From Novipirellula caenicola (GTDB lineage: Bacteria > Planctomycetota > Planctomycetia > Pirellulales > Pirellulaceae): DNA of 64,000 bases. Shown piece after piece: positions 13,839 through 23,357 of the stretch. Each line of letters starts with the position of its first letter. The stretch's first letter is position 1. A model generated the notes under the pieces. That model made no database searches, had not been told where the DNA came from, and saw only the letters and a list, made by a program, of their open reading frames with translations. A program made the position numbers and the translations under genes. The stretch covers positions 186,001 through 250,000 of the forward strand of contig NZ_BAABRO010000011.1 of assembly GCF_039545035.1 (NCBI RefSeq), in the 5' to 3' direction.

Positions 13839-16049
13839 TTAGCGGAATCGCAGCAGTCCATTGAGCGATCGAAGGATGCGGCCGGCGATCGAGATCGGGG
13901 CGGCTTCGATGCGGCTAATGGTAGTGGATCCGGCTCGAAAATGGATTGAATCGGGAAGTTTCGCCGCGACGCGTACCACGTACGACGTGGCGGCCGGAGC
14001 CTGTTGGCGTGTGGCGTTCACATCGTCCCATCGAGGCGTGTTCAATTCCGGCGTCCACTGGGCACGCGAGATGTCGGTGACGACCCCCGAAAAAACATTT
14101 CCGGGATCCGATCGCAACGCAAGTTTGACTTTCGATCCGAAAGCAATTCGTTGAACATCGGATTGCGACATCACAATTTCGACGTCCCAGTCTTCGCCCT
14201 CGACAATCGACATCAGTTCGGTGCCGGATTGAAAATAGCCTTTGCCGTTCTCAGGGTCCGTCGGATAGCCCGACCAATTCACAAGCTGGAACGCGTCATC
14301 GTTTCCATAGGACGTGGCGGTCGGTCGCCGCGAGCCCTCGAGCAACTTTCCGCTGGCGGCCGCATGAATGACCAGGGCGTCACGGCGTTCACGGCGTGTT
14401 TCTAATTGTTCATTCAAATCCGCCAGTAAAGCCTCGGCCGCCGGAAGTTCGTCGCCGGTTTCCGGAGTTTGGTAGCGACGTTGACGAAGCGATTGTACGA
14501 GGGCGGCTTGGATTTCCACTCGCCCGAGTGCTTTGACGTATTCATACTGCACGTCCGGATTGACGAGCGTGGCGATCGTGTCGCCTTTACGAACCGAGTC
14601 GCCGGGGGACGCACCGAGTCGCTGCAGGATACCGGGAGTCGAAATGTAGACCGGGGTCTGTTTGCGAGGTGTGAATCGGCCTGTCGTCGAGATCGATGAC
14701 GGCAGAGGCCACATCATCAAGCCCGCCAAAATTGCGCAAGTGCAGCCAAAGCGAAGCAAACGTCCCCATCGGACCTGGCTTCGTCGAACTGGGTTTTTAA
14801 GGAAACGCATGGGGATTTGTGCAAGGCTATAGACCATTCCGGCGATTGCGAACAAACACAGCGTGCGTCCGATCGATTCGAGGCCGTAGGGGCGAAGCAT
14901 CAGTGAGACGAACCACAGAATCAGTAGCGTGAGCGTCCAGCGATAAACCGTGGCCAAGGCAGCGTAGGCGATCATCCAAAATCGACCAAATGCGGTGATT
15001 GTTTCGTAAGGAAGTTCGTCCACTCCCAACACGATTCGGTTTAGATGAGCAAACAACAATCGTCGTGATCGCTCGGCCAAGTTGGGCGTGTCGCAGAGAT
15101 CCGAAAGGACATAGTAGCCATCGTAACGCAGCAGCGGGTTGGCATTGAACACAACGGTGCTGATGCCACAGACAAGCATGACATTCATGGCAATCGAATG
15201 CACCATCCCCTCAGCCGTGACGATCCAAATCCATGTTGCCGCGGCTGCCAGAACGATCTCGGTCGCAACTCCGGCAAGTCCCACCGCCGCTCGCTGAAAG
15301 CGATTCGGGAGCATCCACGAATCCGAGGTGTCACAGTATAACGCCGGGGTAAACACCAATAGCATCGGCCCGATTTGATGGCACTCGCCGCCAAAATGTT
15401 TGCAAACAAAGGCATGGCCAAGTTCGTGCAAAACCTTGGTGCCGCCGATCACGGCAGCGAGCATTAGTAGCGACTCGAACCTTAGCCAAACCCCGATGGT
15501 GGGAAATTCTGCAGCGAATGTATCCCAGCGGGTGACGAAAGCGATGGCGGCAGAAACGCATAGGAACGCCGCGATCGTGATTGCCGGCAGACTCAGTAGT
15601 GGACGGATCCACGGGTAGGTGCGGCGGAGAAACGGTTCGGGATCGACACCGGGAAAGCGGATGAATAATAAGCTGCTGAGTTGTTGCAGCCACTTTTGTC
15701 GCTGTTCCTGGCGTCCGCGATGTTCCAGCGGGATCGCTTGATTGGCAGCATCGGAAACCGTCAACCCGCTCTGGTGGAATCGGAACAACAGTTGATTCAA
15801 TTGACGGTGCGATACCCTTTGTGGATGAAACTTGGTTTCGTACTCGCGTTGCAAGTCGTCGAGACTGCAGCGGCCGTCAAGACGCTCTAAAACGAAATAC
15901 TCATCCGCGCGAAGCCGATGGTACGTCATCGAGATCGGATCTTTGATCACATAGGCCGACTCGTTCTGATGCAGCGTTTGCACTGCAATCACATCCGGGC
16001 GGATGCGAACGCCGATCGCGTTACTCGATGAACGGGTGATGGATGACAT
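13839..16049 (-). CDS. PqqD-like / M50 metallopeptidase / HlyD fusion protein
   Basis: Membrane protein of 736 aa. An N-terminal PqqD-like winged-helix region (about 15-100) is followed by an M50 site-2-protease-type core: HELGH at 208-212 and NANPLLRYDGYY at 302-313, with several membrane helices between 150 and 430. The C-terminal part (about 455-680) has a HlyD-like barrel-sandwich and beta-barrel (GDSVRKGDTIATL). Similar proteins are annotated as putative peptide zinc metalloproteases and occur with peptide-export systems. It lies 33 bp after the GAF-HlyD gene on the same strand, so the two form an operon. Its stop codon abuts the end of the integron array. No substrate peptide gene is visible. 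Confidence 0.82.
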   Translation of the reverse strand: MSSITRSSSNAIGVRIRPDVIAVQTLHQNESAYVIKDPISMTYHRLRADEYFVLERLDGRCSLDDLQREYETKFHPQRVSHRQLNQLLFRFHQSGLTVSDAANQAIPLEHRGRQEQRQKWLQQLSSLLFIRFPGVDPEPFLRRTYPWIRPLLSLPAITIAAFLCVSAAIAFVTRWDTFAAEFPTIGVWLRFESLLMLAAVIGGTKVLHELGHAFVCKHFGGECHQIGPMLLVFTPALYCDTSDSWMLPNRFQRAAVGLAGVATEIVLAAAATWIWIVTAEGMVHSIAMNVMLVCGISTVVFNANPLLRYDGYYVLSDLCDTPNLAERSRRLLFAHLNRIVLGVDELPYETITAFGRFWMIAYAALATVYRWTLTLLILWFVSLMLRPYGLESIGRTLCLFAIAGMVYSLAQIPMRFLKNPVRRSQVRWGRLLRFGCTCAILAGLMMWPLPSSISTTGRFTPRKQTPVYISTPGILQRLGASPGDSVRKGDTIATLVNPDVQYEYVKALGRVEIQAALVQSLRQRRYQTPETGDELPAAEALLADLNEQLETRRERRDALVIHAAASGKLLEGSRRPTATSYGNDDAFQLVNWSGYPTDPENGKGYFQSGTELMSIVEGEDWDVEIVMSQSDVQRIAFGSKVKLALRSDPGNVFSGVVTDISRAQWTPELNTPRWDDVNATRQQAPAATSYVVRVAAKLPDSIHFRAGSTTISRIEAAPISIAGRILRSLNGLLRFR

Positions 16050-16082
16050 CGGTTGATGTGGCGGTGCGAATAGACGAGATCG

Positions 16083-18281
16083 TTAGCGGAAATAGAACCA
16101 CACGTTGCGGTTGACGAAGTCAAAAACGTCGCTGAACCAACTTCGCAATAATGTGCGGTGGCCGCAATAGACGCGTGCAGTGACATCCGCCCCGATACGG
16201 ACATCCTGAGGATCAAAAACATCGGTACCGGATTGTTGACGGTTCGATCGTTGGACGCGGGCGGTTGCGTCGATCACTGCATTTTGTCGTTCGTCGATGC
16301 GCGCGGCAGTTGCAACGCTGAGTAACACTGCGGCGTAAGACCGATCGGGCTGGGTTGCCACGACAAACGTCACTGGCAGTGCAGAGGTTTGTTCAAACGA
16401 TTCGAGCATCGCCCCGGCATCGCGATCCGGAATTTGAAGTTTCAGTTCCCAGGGGCCAGTTTCATCGACCACACTGAGTAGTAGATTGCCTCGCGACACC
16501 GGACGGCGGGCGAGTCGCTGTTCGAGCTGCCATCCAACCACCGTTCCCTGGATTGGGCTTTTTACGATCAAGTCCGCTTGCTGAGCCTCGATGATCGCTT
16601 GTTGAGATCGCAAGTTGGCTAGTTCGGTTTCAAGTTGCTGCTGTTCGACAGCCATACGGTCCGAAGGATTTTGTTTCGCATCGCCGCTCAGTCGAACCGC
16701 TTTGATCGACGCCAAACGCTGCAACGTCGTCTGAATTTGCCCTGCAATGGTTTCGCTGTTCCGCTGCAGGTCGGCGTTTTCAAGTTCCAGTAGCGGTAAC
16801 TCGGCGGTGACGGACTGTCCATCGACGACATGCAGCGTTTTGACGACTCCGTCGACAGATGCAAACACGTGGCGTCGCTGTGTCGGTTCGAGCGAACCGG
16901 TCGCAATCACATAGTGGTCGACTTGGATGAATAGCGAGGCGATGCCGAGCATCATGGCGATCGCGATGGCAGTGATTCCCCAGACCCACTTGCCCGTGCG
17001 TTTCACGCGTCCGATCGATTTCCAAAGCGTCAATGCAAAAATGCTGTCGTGCTCGATTGCATTTCGCAGGGCCACGGCCGAGTCGCCTACGACCATCTGC
17101 ATGGATGCAGTGATCGTTTCAGGGCCCTCTCCGCTGAAATACTCAGCCAATAGGACGCCAACGATTTCGCCGCGAGACGAGGTAGGATCATCCACTGGAT
17201 CGTCGGACGAAAAACCGTCCGATGGCTCGTCGACAACCCGCAGCGGTAACAAAGCCGCCGATGTGGTTCCGCATTGATCGAGGTATTCGTCCAGTGGGGC
17301 TTGGATTTGCGGCGGCAGGGTTTCCGAGCCGGGAAGCATTGCCGGGCCTGGTAAAACGACGGCACGTTGGACCAATCGTTCGATGCTGCGAGTCGCGTTG
17401 CTGCGTTTATCGACCACCGCGACCCCACTGATCGCTTGAACTCGGAAATGTTTGCCACGTCGGGTAAGCACCGCGACTCGATCGCAACCGATCAAGCGTC
17501 GGCTTTCGTTGGCGATGGCCGATGCGGTCCGCGGGATCGATAGGCTGCGATGCAGATGCAGCAAGGCGGCACGTTGCGCGCGAGTCTCGTTGCCGGCAAG
17601 TTGCATCCGCGTGATGCTCGGCGACGTGTTGGTATTGGCAAACGATTCCGACGCCGATCGAGTCGACGTCTCACCCTGCGGGGACTGAATCTCGCTGTTA
17701 ACATTGGATCGCTGCCAAGTGTTACCCGTTCGATCAAACGGGCCGACTGATTCGACGTAGGCGTTCAGTCGGCGAAGCGTTTCGAGTTGCTGGGCGGCTG
17801 TAGGACGCTGCCCGATACGGTGAACGATTAAGACGGCTAAACGATGAGGCGCCGACATCAATTCCACGCGGAACCCGCGAACCGTTTCCGACAGCTCGTT
17901 TTTCTCGGAAGCAGGCCCCGCAGCCGTTTCCTCGCAAACGGTTTGACGGTTCTTCCCTGATTCGAGCAAGGCGACGTCGCTGGCGGTCGGTGTCGGAGTG
18001 GCCATTTCGAGATTTTGGCGTACCGATCCGCGATCAATGCGGCTGCCGAGCGGCTCATCGGCGACCAACATCATTGGGTGGTCGTGGTCTAACGCGACGA
18101 CCGCGACGATCCCCACCGCGAATTCGCTTTGCAAGTGCTGAGCCAATTGGCGAATAAATTCGTTGCGATCGCTGCAGCGTTTAGCGATCGACGTCAGCAG
18201 CGACCTCGGATCATCGTCACGAAGACGTTCGCCGAGGGTTGAGGATGGTCGCTGAGGGTTACGGGTGGAAGGGGCGTTCAA
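16083..18281 (-). CDS. GAF-domain HlyD-type membrane fusion protein
   Basis: Protein of 732 aa. The N-terminal half (about 25-175 and 240-405) reads as one or two GAF-like sensory domains, followed by one membrane helix (433-453). Then comes a HlyD/biotinyl-lipoyl part (GSLEPTQRRHVFASVDGVV) with a short coiled coil (about 500-560) and a second half-lipoyl motif (DLIVKSPIQGTVVGW). Such adaptors bridge an inner-membrane exporter to the outer membrane; a cytoplasmic GAF region fused to one is characteristic of planctomycetes. First gene of the two-gene operon with the M50 protein. No ABC transporter or TolC-like gene is in the window. The 355 nt upstream hold no gene. Confidence 0.8.
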   Translation of the reverse strand: MNAPSTRNPQRPSSTLGERLRDDDPRSLLTSIAKRCSDRNEFIRQLAQHLQSEFAVGIVAVVALDHDHPMMLVADEPLGSRIDRGSVRQNLEMATPTPTASDVALLESGKNRQTVCEETAAGPASEKNELSETVRGFRVELMSAPHRLAVLIVHRIGQRPTAAQQLETLRRLNAYVESVGPFDRTGNTWQRSNVNSEIQSPQGETSTRSASESFANTNTSPSITRMQLAGNETRAQRAALLHLHRSLSIPRTASAIANESRRLIGCDRVAVLTRRGKHFRVQAISGVAVVDKRSNATRSIERLVQRAVVLPGPAMLPGSETLPPQIQAPLDEYLDQCGTTSAALLPLRVVDEPSDGFSSDDPVDDPTSSRGEIVGVLLAEYFSGEGPETITASMQMVVGDSAVALRNAIEHDSIFALTLWKSIGRVKRTGKWVWGITAIAIAMMLGIASLFIQVDHYVIATGSLEPTQRRHVFASVDGVVKTLHVVDGQSVTAELPLLELENADLQRNSETIAGQIQTTLQRLASIKAVRLSGDAKQNPSDRMAVEQQQLETELANLRSQQAIIEAQQADLIVKSPIQGTVVGWQLEQRLARRPVSRGNLLLSVVDETGPWELKLQIPDRDAGAMLESFEQTSALPVTFVVATQPDRSYAAVLLSVATAARIDERQNAVIDATARVQRSNRQQSGTDVFDPQDVRIGADVTARVYCGHRTLLRSWFSDVFDFVNRNVWFYFR

Positions 18282-18654
18282 CGCAGTGCCTAATCGCGGT
18301 GTCTAATAACCAATGCTTGACTTCGTCGTTACTCGTTGGTCGCGTCGCAAGATCCGAGGCTAGTTCACAATCCCGACCCAGGCGGTCTGCCTCTCGCCAA
18401 TTTCAGTAAACTAGATGGACTTGGGGGCGATTGGTGAGGTCGCGTCGACTGTAGGTCTTTGTTGGATTGTACCGTTTGTAGGGTTTTGCGTGTCAATCAT
18501 TGTGCCGGTTGACCGGCCGCCGCGTGGGAGGAAACGCCGTCTCGCGATGGGCGTTTAAGTTAGCTCTCGGCATCGGCCGTGGGCTTGGTCAACACCTCCG
18601 GATGACTTCTAATCGCGTCTAAAACTATCACGTGTATTTAGGAGCGATGGGCTA

Positions 18655-19101
18655 ATGTTTTTTCTTGATGTGCTGTCTCGATTTGCCCATGTGGGCACTG
18701 CAATCACGATGGTCGGCGGAACGATGTTTTTGTTGTTTGTGTTGTTGCCGTCGTCTCAGGGGCTCGACGAGCTGCCGCGACAATCGCTCAGCAAGGCGGT
18801 CTTGGGACGCTGGAAGCGTTTTGTCCACATTGGGATTCTGCTGCTGCTGGCCAGCGGCATCTACAACTACATGCAAGCGATTCCGGGGCACAAAGGCGAT
18901 GGTCTCTACCACGGCATGGTCGGCACCAAGATGATCCTCGCCTTTGTCATCTTTTTCATTGCGTCGGTGTTGGTCGGACGAAGTCCAAAGTTCGAGGGCA
19001 TGCGGAACAATCGAGCGAAATGGCTTAAAGTGGTTGTCGTGTTGGCCTGTGTGATTGTGGCAATTTCGGCCTTTTTGAAGGTGCGAGGTCTGCCCAGTTA
19101 G
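18655..19101 (+). CDS. four-helix membrane protein
   Basis: Integral membrane protein of 148 aa with helices at about residues 12-31, 53-70, 87-108 and 121-139. Histidines and glycines inside the first helices (RFAHVGTAITMVGG, RFVHIGILLLLASG) recall CopD/DUF-type haem- or copper-associated membrane proteins, but no family is assigned. TAGGAGC lies 12 nt before ATG 18655. A monocistronic gene, probably. Confidence 0.7.
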   Translation: MFFLDVLSRFAHVGTAITMVGGTMFLLFVLLPSSQGLDELPRQSLSKAVLGRWKRFVHIGILLLLASGIYNYMQAIPGHKGDGLYHGMVGTKMILAFVIFFIASVLVGRSPKFEGMRNNRAKWLKVVVVLACVIVAISAFLKVRGLPS

Positions 19102-19296
19102 TCTGCGAAAAATCGAGTGAGGGGGGGACGTTGTATTTTTCGACGGACCAACCGAGATATCGCGTTCCACTGCATACTTTGCGATCCCGTCGGCGTACAA
19201 TCGGAGGGGTTTCGCAACGCGTGTTTCGCAGAGCGTCCCGACGGCCTACCTTTTTGAGAACCCAACCTTTCCTTCCAGCAATTTCAGGATCGATTC

Positions 19297-20589
19297 ATGC
19301 CATTGATGTCGTTTCGGGCCAGTTTGCCCGTGGTGTTCACCATCGTATTTAGCTTTTCCATTTCCCTTGCAGAGGATTGGCCGCAGTGGCGTGGTGCCGA
19401 TCGAGCCAACCGTTCGTCCGAAACCGGTTTGTTCAAGTCGTGGGGAACCAACGGGCCGTCACTGCAGTGGATGGCCGAAGGGATCGGTGAGGGGTATGCC
19501 AGCGTCTCGGTGGCTGGAGATCGAATCTACACCACTGGGAATTTTGACGACAGCCAATCGGCGGTCGCGATCGATGCAAACACCGGCGACATCCTTTGGA
19601 AACAGGCGATTGCAAGCGGGCCACCAAAACATGGCTACGAGGGAAGTCGGACCACGCCCACGGTTGACGGCAATCGTTTGTATATGGTCAGCAGCGACGG
19701 CCGCATCGTTTGTCTCAATGCAAAAGATGGCTCCGAAGTTTGGAGTCGCGACTTCAAAGATTGGAATGGCAAAATGATGAGCGGTTGGGGATTCAGTGAA
19801 TCGCCGCTCGTCGATGGTGACCGCGTGGTTTGCACCCCTGGTGGATCGTCGGGTTTGGTTGTCGCGTTGAACAAAAACAATGGCGATGAAATCTGGGCAT
19901 GCACACTCGCTGCGGATCAGCGAGACACCGGTGGAAAGGATGTCAAGGACGGTGCTGGCTATTCGTCGCCCGTGATCTCGCATGGCGGTGGGGTGAAACA
20001 GTACATCCAATTGGTCGGCCGCGGGTTGATCGGAGTTCGTGCAAGCGATGGTAAATTGTTGTGGCAATACAATCGAGTGGCCAACACCACCGCCAACATT
20101 CCCACTGCGATTGTCGATGGCGACTATGTCTTTACCAGCACGGGGTATGGTACCGGTTCGGCGCTCCTGAAGCTGACATCCGATGGACGTGGCGGTGTCA
20201 AGGCAAGCGAGCAGTATTGGCTCGACGGACGTGAACTCCAGAACAAACATGGCGGGATGACGCTGGTTGATGGTTACATCTATTGCGGCCATGGCAACGG
20301 CAACGGGATGCCCATCTGCGTCGAGATGGCGACAGGCGAAATCGCTTGGGGACCCGAACGCGCCGCAGGCAAAGGGGAAACCAGCTTGGTTTATGCCGAT
20401 GGCCACATCCTTTATCGACGCGAAGACGGCACAATCCTGCTGACCAAAGCAACGCCGGAGAAGTTTGATGTCGTTAGTGTGATCAAGCCCGCGTTCCAGA
20501 AGGGAAAAACTTGGGCGCACCCCGTGATCGCCGATGGCAAGTTGTACCTTCGCGAGCAAGATAAATTGATGTGTTACAAGTTGAAGTAA
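19297..20589 (+). CDS. secreted PQQ-like beta-propeller protein
   Basis: Protein of 430 aa with a Sec signal peptide (about 1-25, cut near LAEDWPQ) and the planctomycete motif DWPQWRG at the mature N-terminus. Seven or eight repeated blades of the PQQ/outer-membrane-protein-assembly type (AIDANTGDILWKQ, LNAKDGSEVWSRDF, ALNKNNGDEIWACTL, DGKLLWQYNRV, EMATGEIAWGPE). Located in the periplasm or cell surface. Many such proteins in this phylum have no known enzymatic activity; the PQQ-ligating residues are not evident, so a redox role is uncertain. Followed by a 1 kb gene-poor region. Confidence 0.85.
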   Translation: MPLMSFRASLPVVFTIVFSFSISLAEDWPQWRGADRANRSSETGLFKSWGTNGPSLQWMAEGIGEGYASVSVAGDRIYTTGNFDDSQSAVAIDANTGDILWKQAIASGPPKHGYEGSRTTPTVDGNRLYMVSSDGRIVCLNAKDGSEVWSRDFKDWNGKMMSGWGFSESPLVDGDRVVCTPGGSSGLVVALNKNNGDEIWACTLAADQRDTGGKDVKDGAGYSSPVISHGGGVKQYIQLVGRGLIGVRASDGKLLWQYNRVANTTANIPTAIVDGDYVFTSTGYGTGSALLKLTSDGRGGVKASEQYWLDGRELQNKHGGMTLVDGYIYCGHGNGNGMPICVEMATGEIAWGPERAAGKGETSLVYADGHILYRREDGTILLTKATPEKFDVVSVIKPAFQKGKTWAHPVIADGKLYLREQDKLMCYKLK

Positions 20590-21633
20590 CGCGCCCTTGT
20601 AACAGGCCGACCACGTCGCCCGCAGACAGAGCATCCGCTCGGTCGCGGGCGATTCGCGTTTGAAGTCCAACGGCAAGCGTCGGTCTCTGCCGATGTCGGT
20701 TTGAGAACGCTCATTCGGGTTTGATCAGCCTACGAACTGATCGTGGCGTGGTGAGCCGCGGGCGGTAAGGCAGCGGGGGATGCGTCGAGTCGCTGCTTAA
20801 AACGAGCAGCTTACTTGGCCCAGTCGCACTCGCCATCCCACTGCGTTAATCGACCGGCCCAATCAGCGGGGGCGGTGTTCGGTTATCCGTAACGCGCGAG
20901 TTAAGTGTCCAGTGAATAAGATCAAACACATGGTTGATTTATCAAAAATTTACACTTGAGTTTGACGTTCCTGCATGCGGGGCAGTCCGCCCTAAGTGAC
21001 GCTTTGTGGCGTCGAATGCTTCCTTGACGATGCCGTTTCGATTGCGGCACTCGAGACGATTTGCGGGTTTGAAAACTGCTTTGACCCGGCAAAATCGATG
21101 CTAACGCGGAAGATTTGGGAACCGCGTTTCCTCTTCGCGTAATCGCTGCCAACGATGTTTTAGAAAAACACTCTAATTCCTTCCGCGAAACCCAAAAAAC
21201 GGCGATAGAAGGATAGCGGGGGGCGTATGCACGGAGGCAAAAAATGCAACAATCCGGGCGTCGGCTACCCGACGAGGTTGAATGTCGACGTCCCTTTGGG
21301 AACGCTCTTGATTGCGGGCACGGCATTTGTGTATGGTGAGGTTCTAGTCTGACGGTTCAGTCATTTCCCGAAAGGAAAGTGAACACGTCTTTTGCTCTTT
21401 TCTTGATTCATCCTGTTCGACCGGGATGATTTTGTTCACTCAGTTTTGTGACCAATGATGGTGTGTGGCGGTTGGTAGGCGACGTTTTATTTTGTAACGC
21501 TTACCAACACTCGAGTCATTTTTACAAACGCTTCATGGTTTGCATGGCTACCGGTCTATTTTTTGATCTTACTTTTCTCGCGTCCTAATATCTGTCGTTT
21601 CTGAAACCGAAGCTGAAAAAGAATGGAGGGTTC
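20590..21633. other. 1.04 kb intergenic region
   Basis: No convincing conserved gene. The one long reading frame (20922-21326, - strand) is rich in Arg, Ser and Cys and looks like chance. AT-rich stretches before 21634 could hold the pgs promoter. The only notable item is a 31-codon frame listed separately at 21244. Confidence 0.6.
21244..21339 (+). CDS. possible 31-aa small peptide with strong Shine-Dalgarno
   Basis: ATG 21244 follows GGAGG at seven bases, one of the best ribosome sites in the window, in an otherwise gene-free region. The frame runs 31 codons to TGA and encodes a Cys-containing peptide ending in DCGHGICVW. It may be chance or a small or leader peptide. It lies about 300 nt before pgsB on the same strand. 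Confidence 0.25.
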   Translation: MQQSGRRLPDEVECRRPFGNALDCGHGICVW

Positions 21634-22866
21634 ATGTACGGGACTCTGCTGGTTAGTGGCGGTGCACTCGCGTTGTCAGCGGTTGGAATTGCTGAGTCGC
21701 TATGGCATCAACGTAATCTCTCGAAGATCCCCATTAGGATCCACGTTAATGGGACTCGAGGCAAATCAAGTGTAACGCGTTTAATTGCAGCGGGATTGCG
21801 AGCGGGCGGGATACGTACGTGTGCAAAGACCACCGGTACGGTACCCCGCATGATCTTTCCCGATGGCAGTGAAGCTTCGGTGTTTCGTCCGTCGCGAGCG
21901 AACATCATGGAACAGCGACGCGTGGTGCATGCGGCCGTTCAATTGAAAGCCGAAGCGCTTGTGATTGAGTGCATGGCGCTTCAGCCTCAGCTTCAATCGA
22001 TTTGCGAACTGAAATTGGTCAAGTCGACCCACGGGGTGATCACCAATGCTCGCGCTGATCACTTGGACGTGATGGGGCCGGATGTAGTCGGCGTCGCCAA
22101 GGCGTTATGCGGCACGGTTCCAGTCGACGGAAAGGTGTATACGGCCGAACAACGTCCCGAAACGTTGCAAGTGATTGCTGATGCGGCAAACGATCGCCGA
22201 AGCGAGGTGGTATCGATTCTTGACGATGCCGTACGTGAGGTGACCTGGGAAGAACTGGCTGGTTTTTCGCATATCGAACATCCTGACAACTTAGCTTTAG
22301 CACTGCAAATTTGTCGCGACCTAGGGGTTCCGCGGCATGTTGCGCTGCAGGGCATGTGGGCGGCCGACGCGGATCCCGGTGTGATGCGTTTGTTCCGGAT
22401 CGCCGAACAAAACCAAGAAATGGTGTTCGTGAATGCCTTTGCCGCAAACGATCCCGAGTCGACCGGGCACAGCTGGAATACTCTGGTCCAGCGGTATGAA
22501 GGGGTCGAGCGACGGATCGCACTTTTCAATTGTCGTGAAGACCGAGTCGATCGTTCGTTGCAATTGGCCGAAGCCTGCATGCGATGGCATCCGGCGGATC
22601 ACTACGTGTTATCCGGCACGGGGACCGAGGTGTTCGCACGACGTGTGATTCAGAGCGGCTTGTCGCGAGACCGATTGACCTGTGCCGAATCCCAACCGGC
22701 AACGCAGTTGGTCAACCTGTTGCGAGACCAATCGGGACGTTCATCGATGGTGATGGGGATGGGAAATATCGCCGGTCCTGGGATGGATTTATTGGACTAT
22801 TTTCGCAAGGCGGATCAAATGCAACGTCTTCAGTTTGCGGATCACATTCCCGTAGGAGCGGCCTGA
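21634..22866 (+). CDS. pgsB: PgsB/CapB poly-gamma-glutamate synthase
   Basis: Protein of 410 aa, ATP-dependent amide ligase of the Mur ligase superfamily that polymerises glutamate. An N-terminal membrane helix (about 4-22) is followed by the P-loop GTRGKSS (40-46). The IEC (VIECMALQPQLQ) and TNARADHLDVMG motifs are typical of PgsB. First gene of an overlapping set: its TGA overlaps the pgsC start (TGATG). GGAGGGTTC precedes ATG 21634. With PgsC it would make poly-gamma-glutamate at the membrane. Confidence 0.9.
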   Translation: MYGTLLVSGGALALSAVGIAESLWHQRNLSKIPIRIHVNGTRGKSSVTRLIAAGLRAGGIRTCAKTTGTVPRMIFPDGSEASVFRPSRANIMEQRRVVHAAVQLKAEALVIECMALQPQLQSICELKLVKSTHGVITNARADHLDVMGPDVVGVAKALCGTVPVDGKVYTAEQRPETLQVIADAANDRRSEVVSILDDAVREVTWEELAGFSHIEHPDNLALALQICRDLGVPRHVALQGMWAADADPGVMRLFRIAEQNQEMVFVNAFAANDPESTGHSWNTLVQRYEGVERRIALFNCREDRVDRSLQLAEACMRWHPADHYVLSGTGTEVFARRVIQSGLSRDRLTCAESQPATQLVNLLRDQSGRSSMVMGMGNIAGPGMDLLDYFRKADQMQRLQFADHIPVGAA

Positions 22867-23357
22867 TGAGTTTGATGGATATTGACGTCACCTTGCTTGC
22901 CATCGCGATTGGTTTGTTGATCAGTTTGGTGGTCACCGAGTTGCTAGGGCTGAGTGTCGGCGGGATGATCGTGCCGGGGTACATCGCATTGTCGCTGCAT
23001 CAGCCGGTGGCAGTCATATTGACGATTCTCGCAGCGTTGATCACTTGGGGGATCGTACGGATGGTGTCCCAATGGGCGATCTTGTTTGGTCGTCGCCGCG
23101 TGGTGTTGACGGTGATGTTCGGTTTTGCGGTGGGGATGGCAATTCGTTTAGCCGCCAACGCGCTATCGATCGCGACGGTGGGCGACGCAGGCGACGACGT
23201 CGTCAGTCCGATCGTGATGATTGGATTTATCATTCCCGGTTTAATCGCATTGTGGTTTGAACGCCAAGGGTTCATTGAAACATTGTCGCCGATGATGTCA
23301 TCGGCGGTCCTGGTGCGTTTGACCTTGATTCTTGTTGGCGTGGAGGTCATTGGATGA
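22866..23357 (+). CDS. pgsC: PgsC/CapC poly-gamma-glutamate biosynthesis membrane protein
   Basis: Protein of 163 aa, very hydrophobic, about four or five membrane helices; the family hallmark LGLSVGGMIVPGYIAL is near residues 25-42. ATG 22866 overlaps the pgsB stop by one base, which decides the start over the longer open frame. PgsC is the membrane partner of PgsB in polymer synthesis and export. Its own stop overlaps the next gene (ATGA). Confidence 0.9.
   Translation: MSLMDIDVTLLAIAIGLLISLVVTELLGLSVGGMIVPGYIALSLHQPVAVILTILAALITWGIVRMVSQWAILFGRRRVVLTVMFGFAVGMAIRLAANALSIATVGDAGDDVVSPIVMIGFIIPGLIALWFERQGFIETLSPMMSSAVLVRLTLILVGVEVIG

Noticed and set aside
20922-21326. 134-codon - strand frame between the PQQ and pgs genes
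   Set aside because: Rich in Arg, Ser and Cys, no start signal, no recognisable motif.
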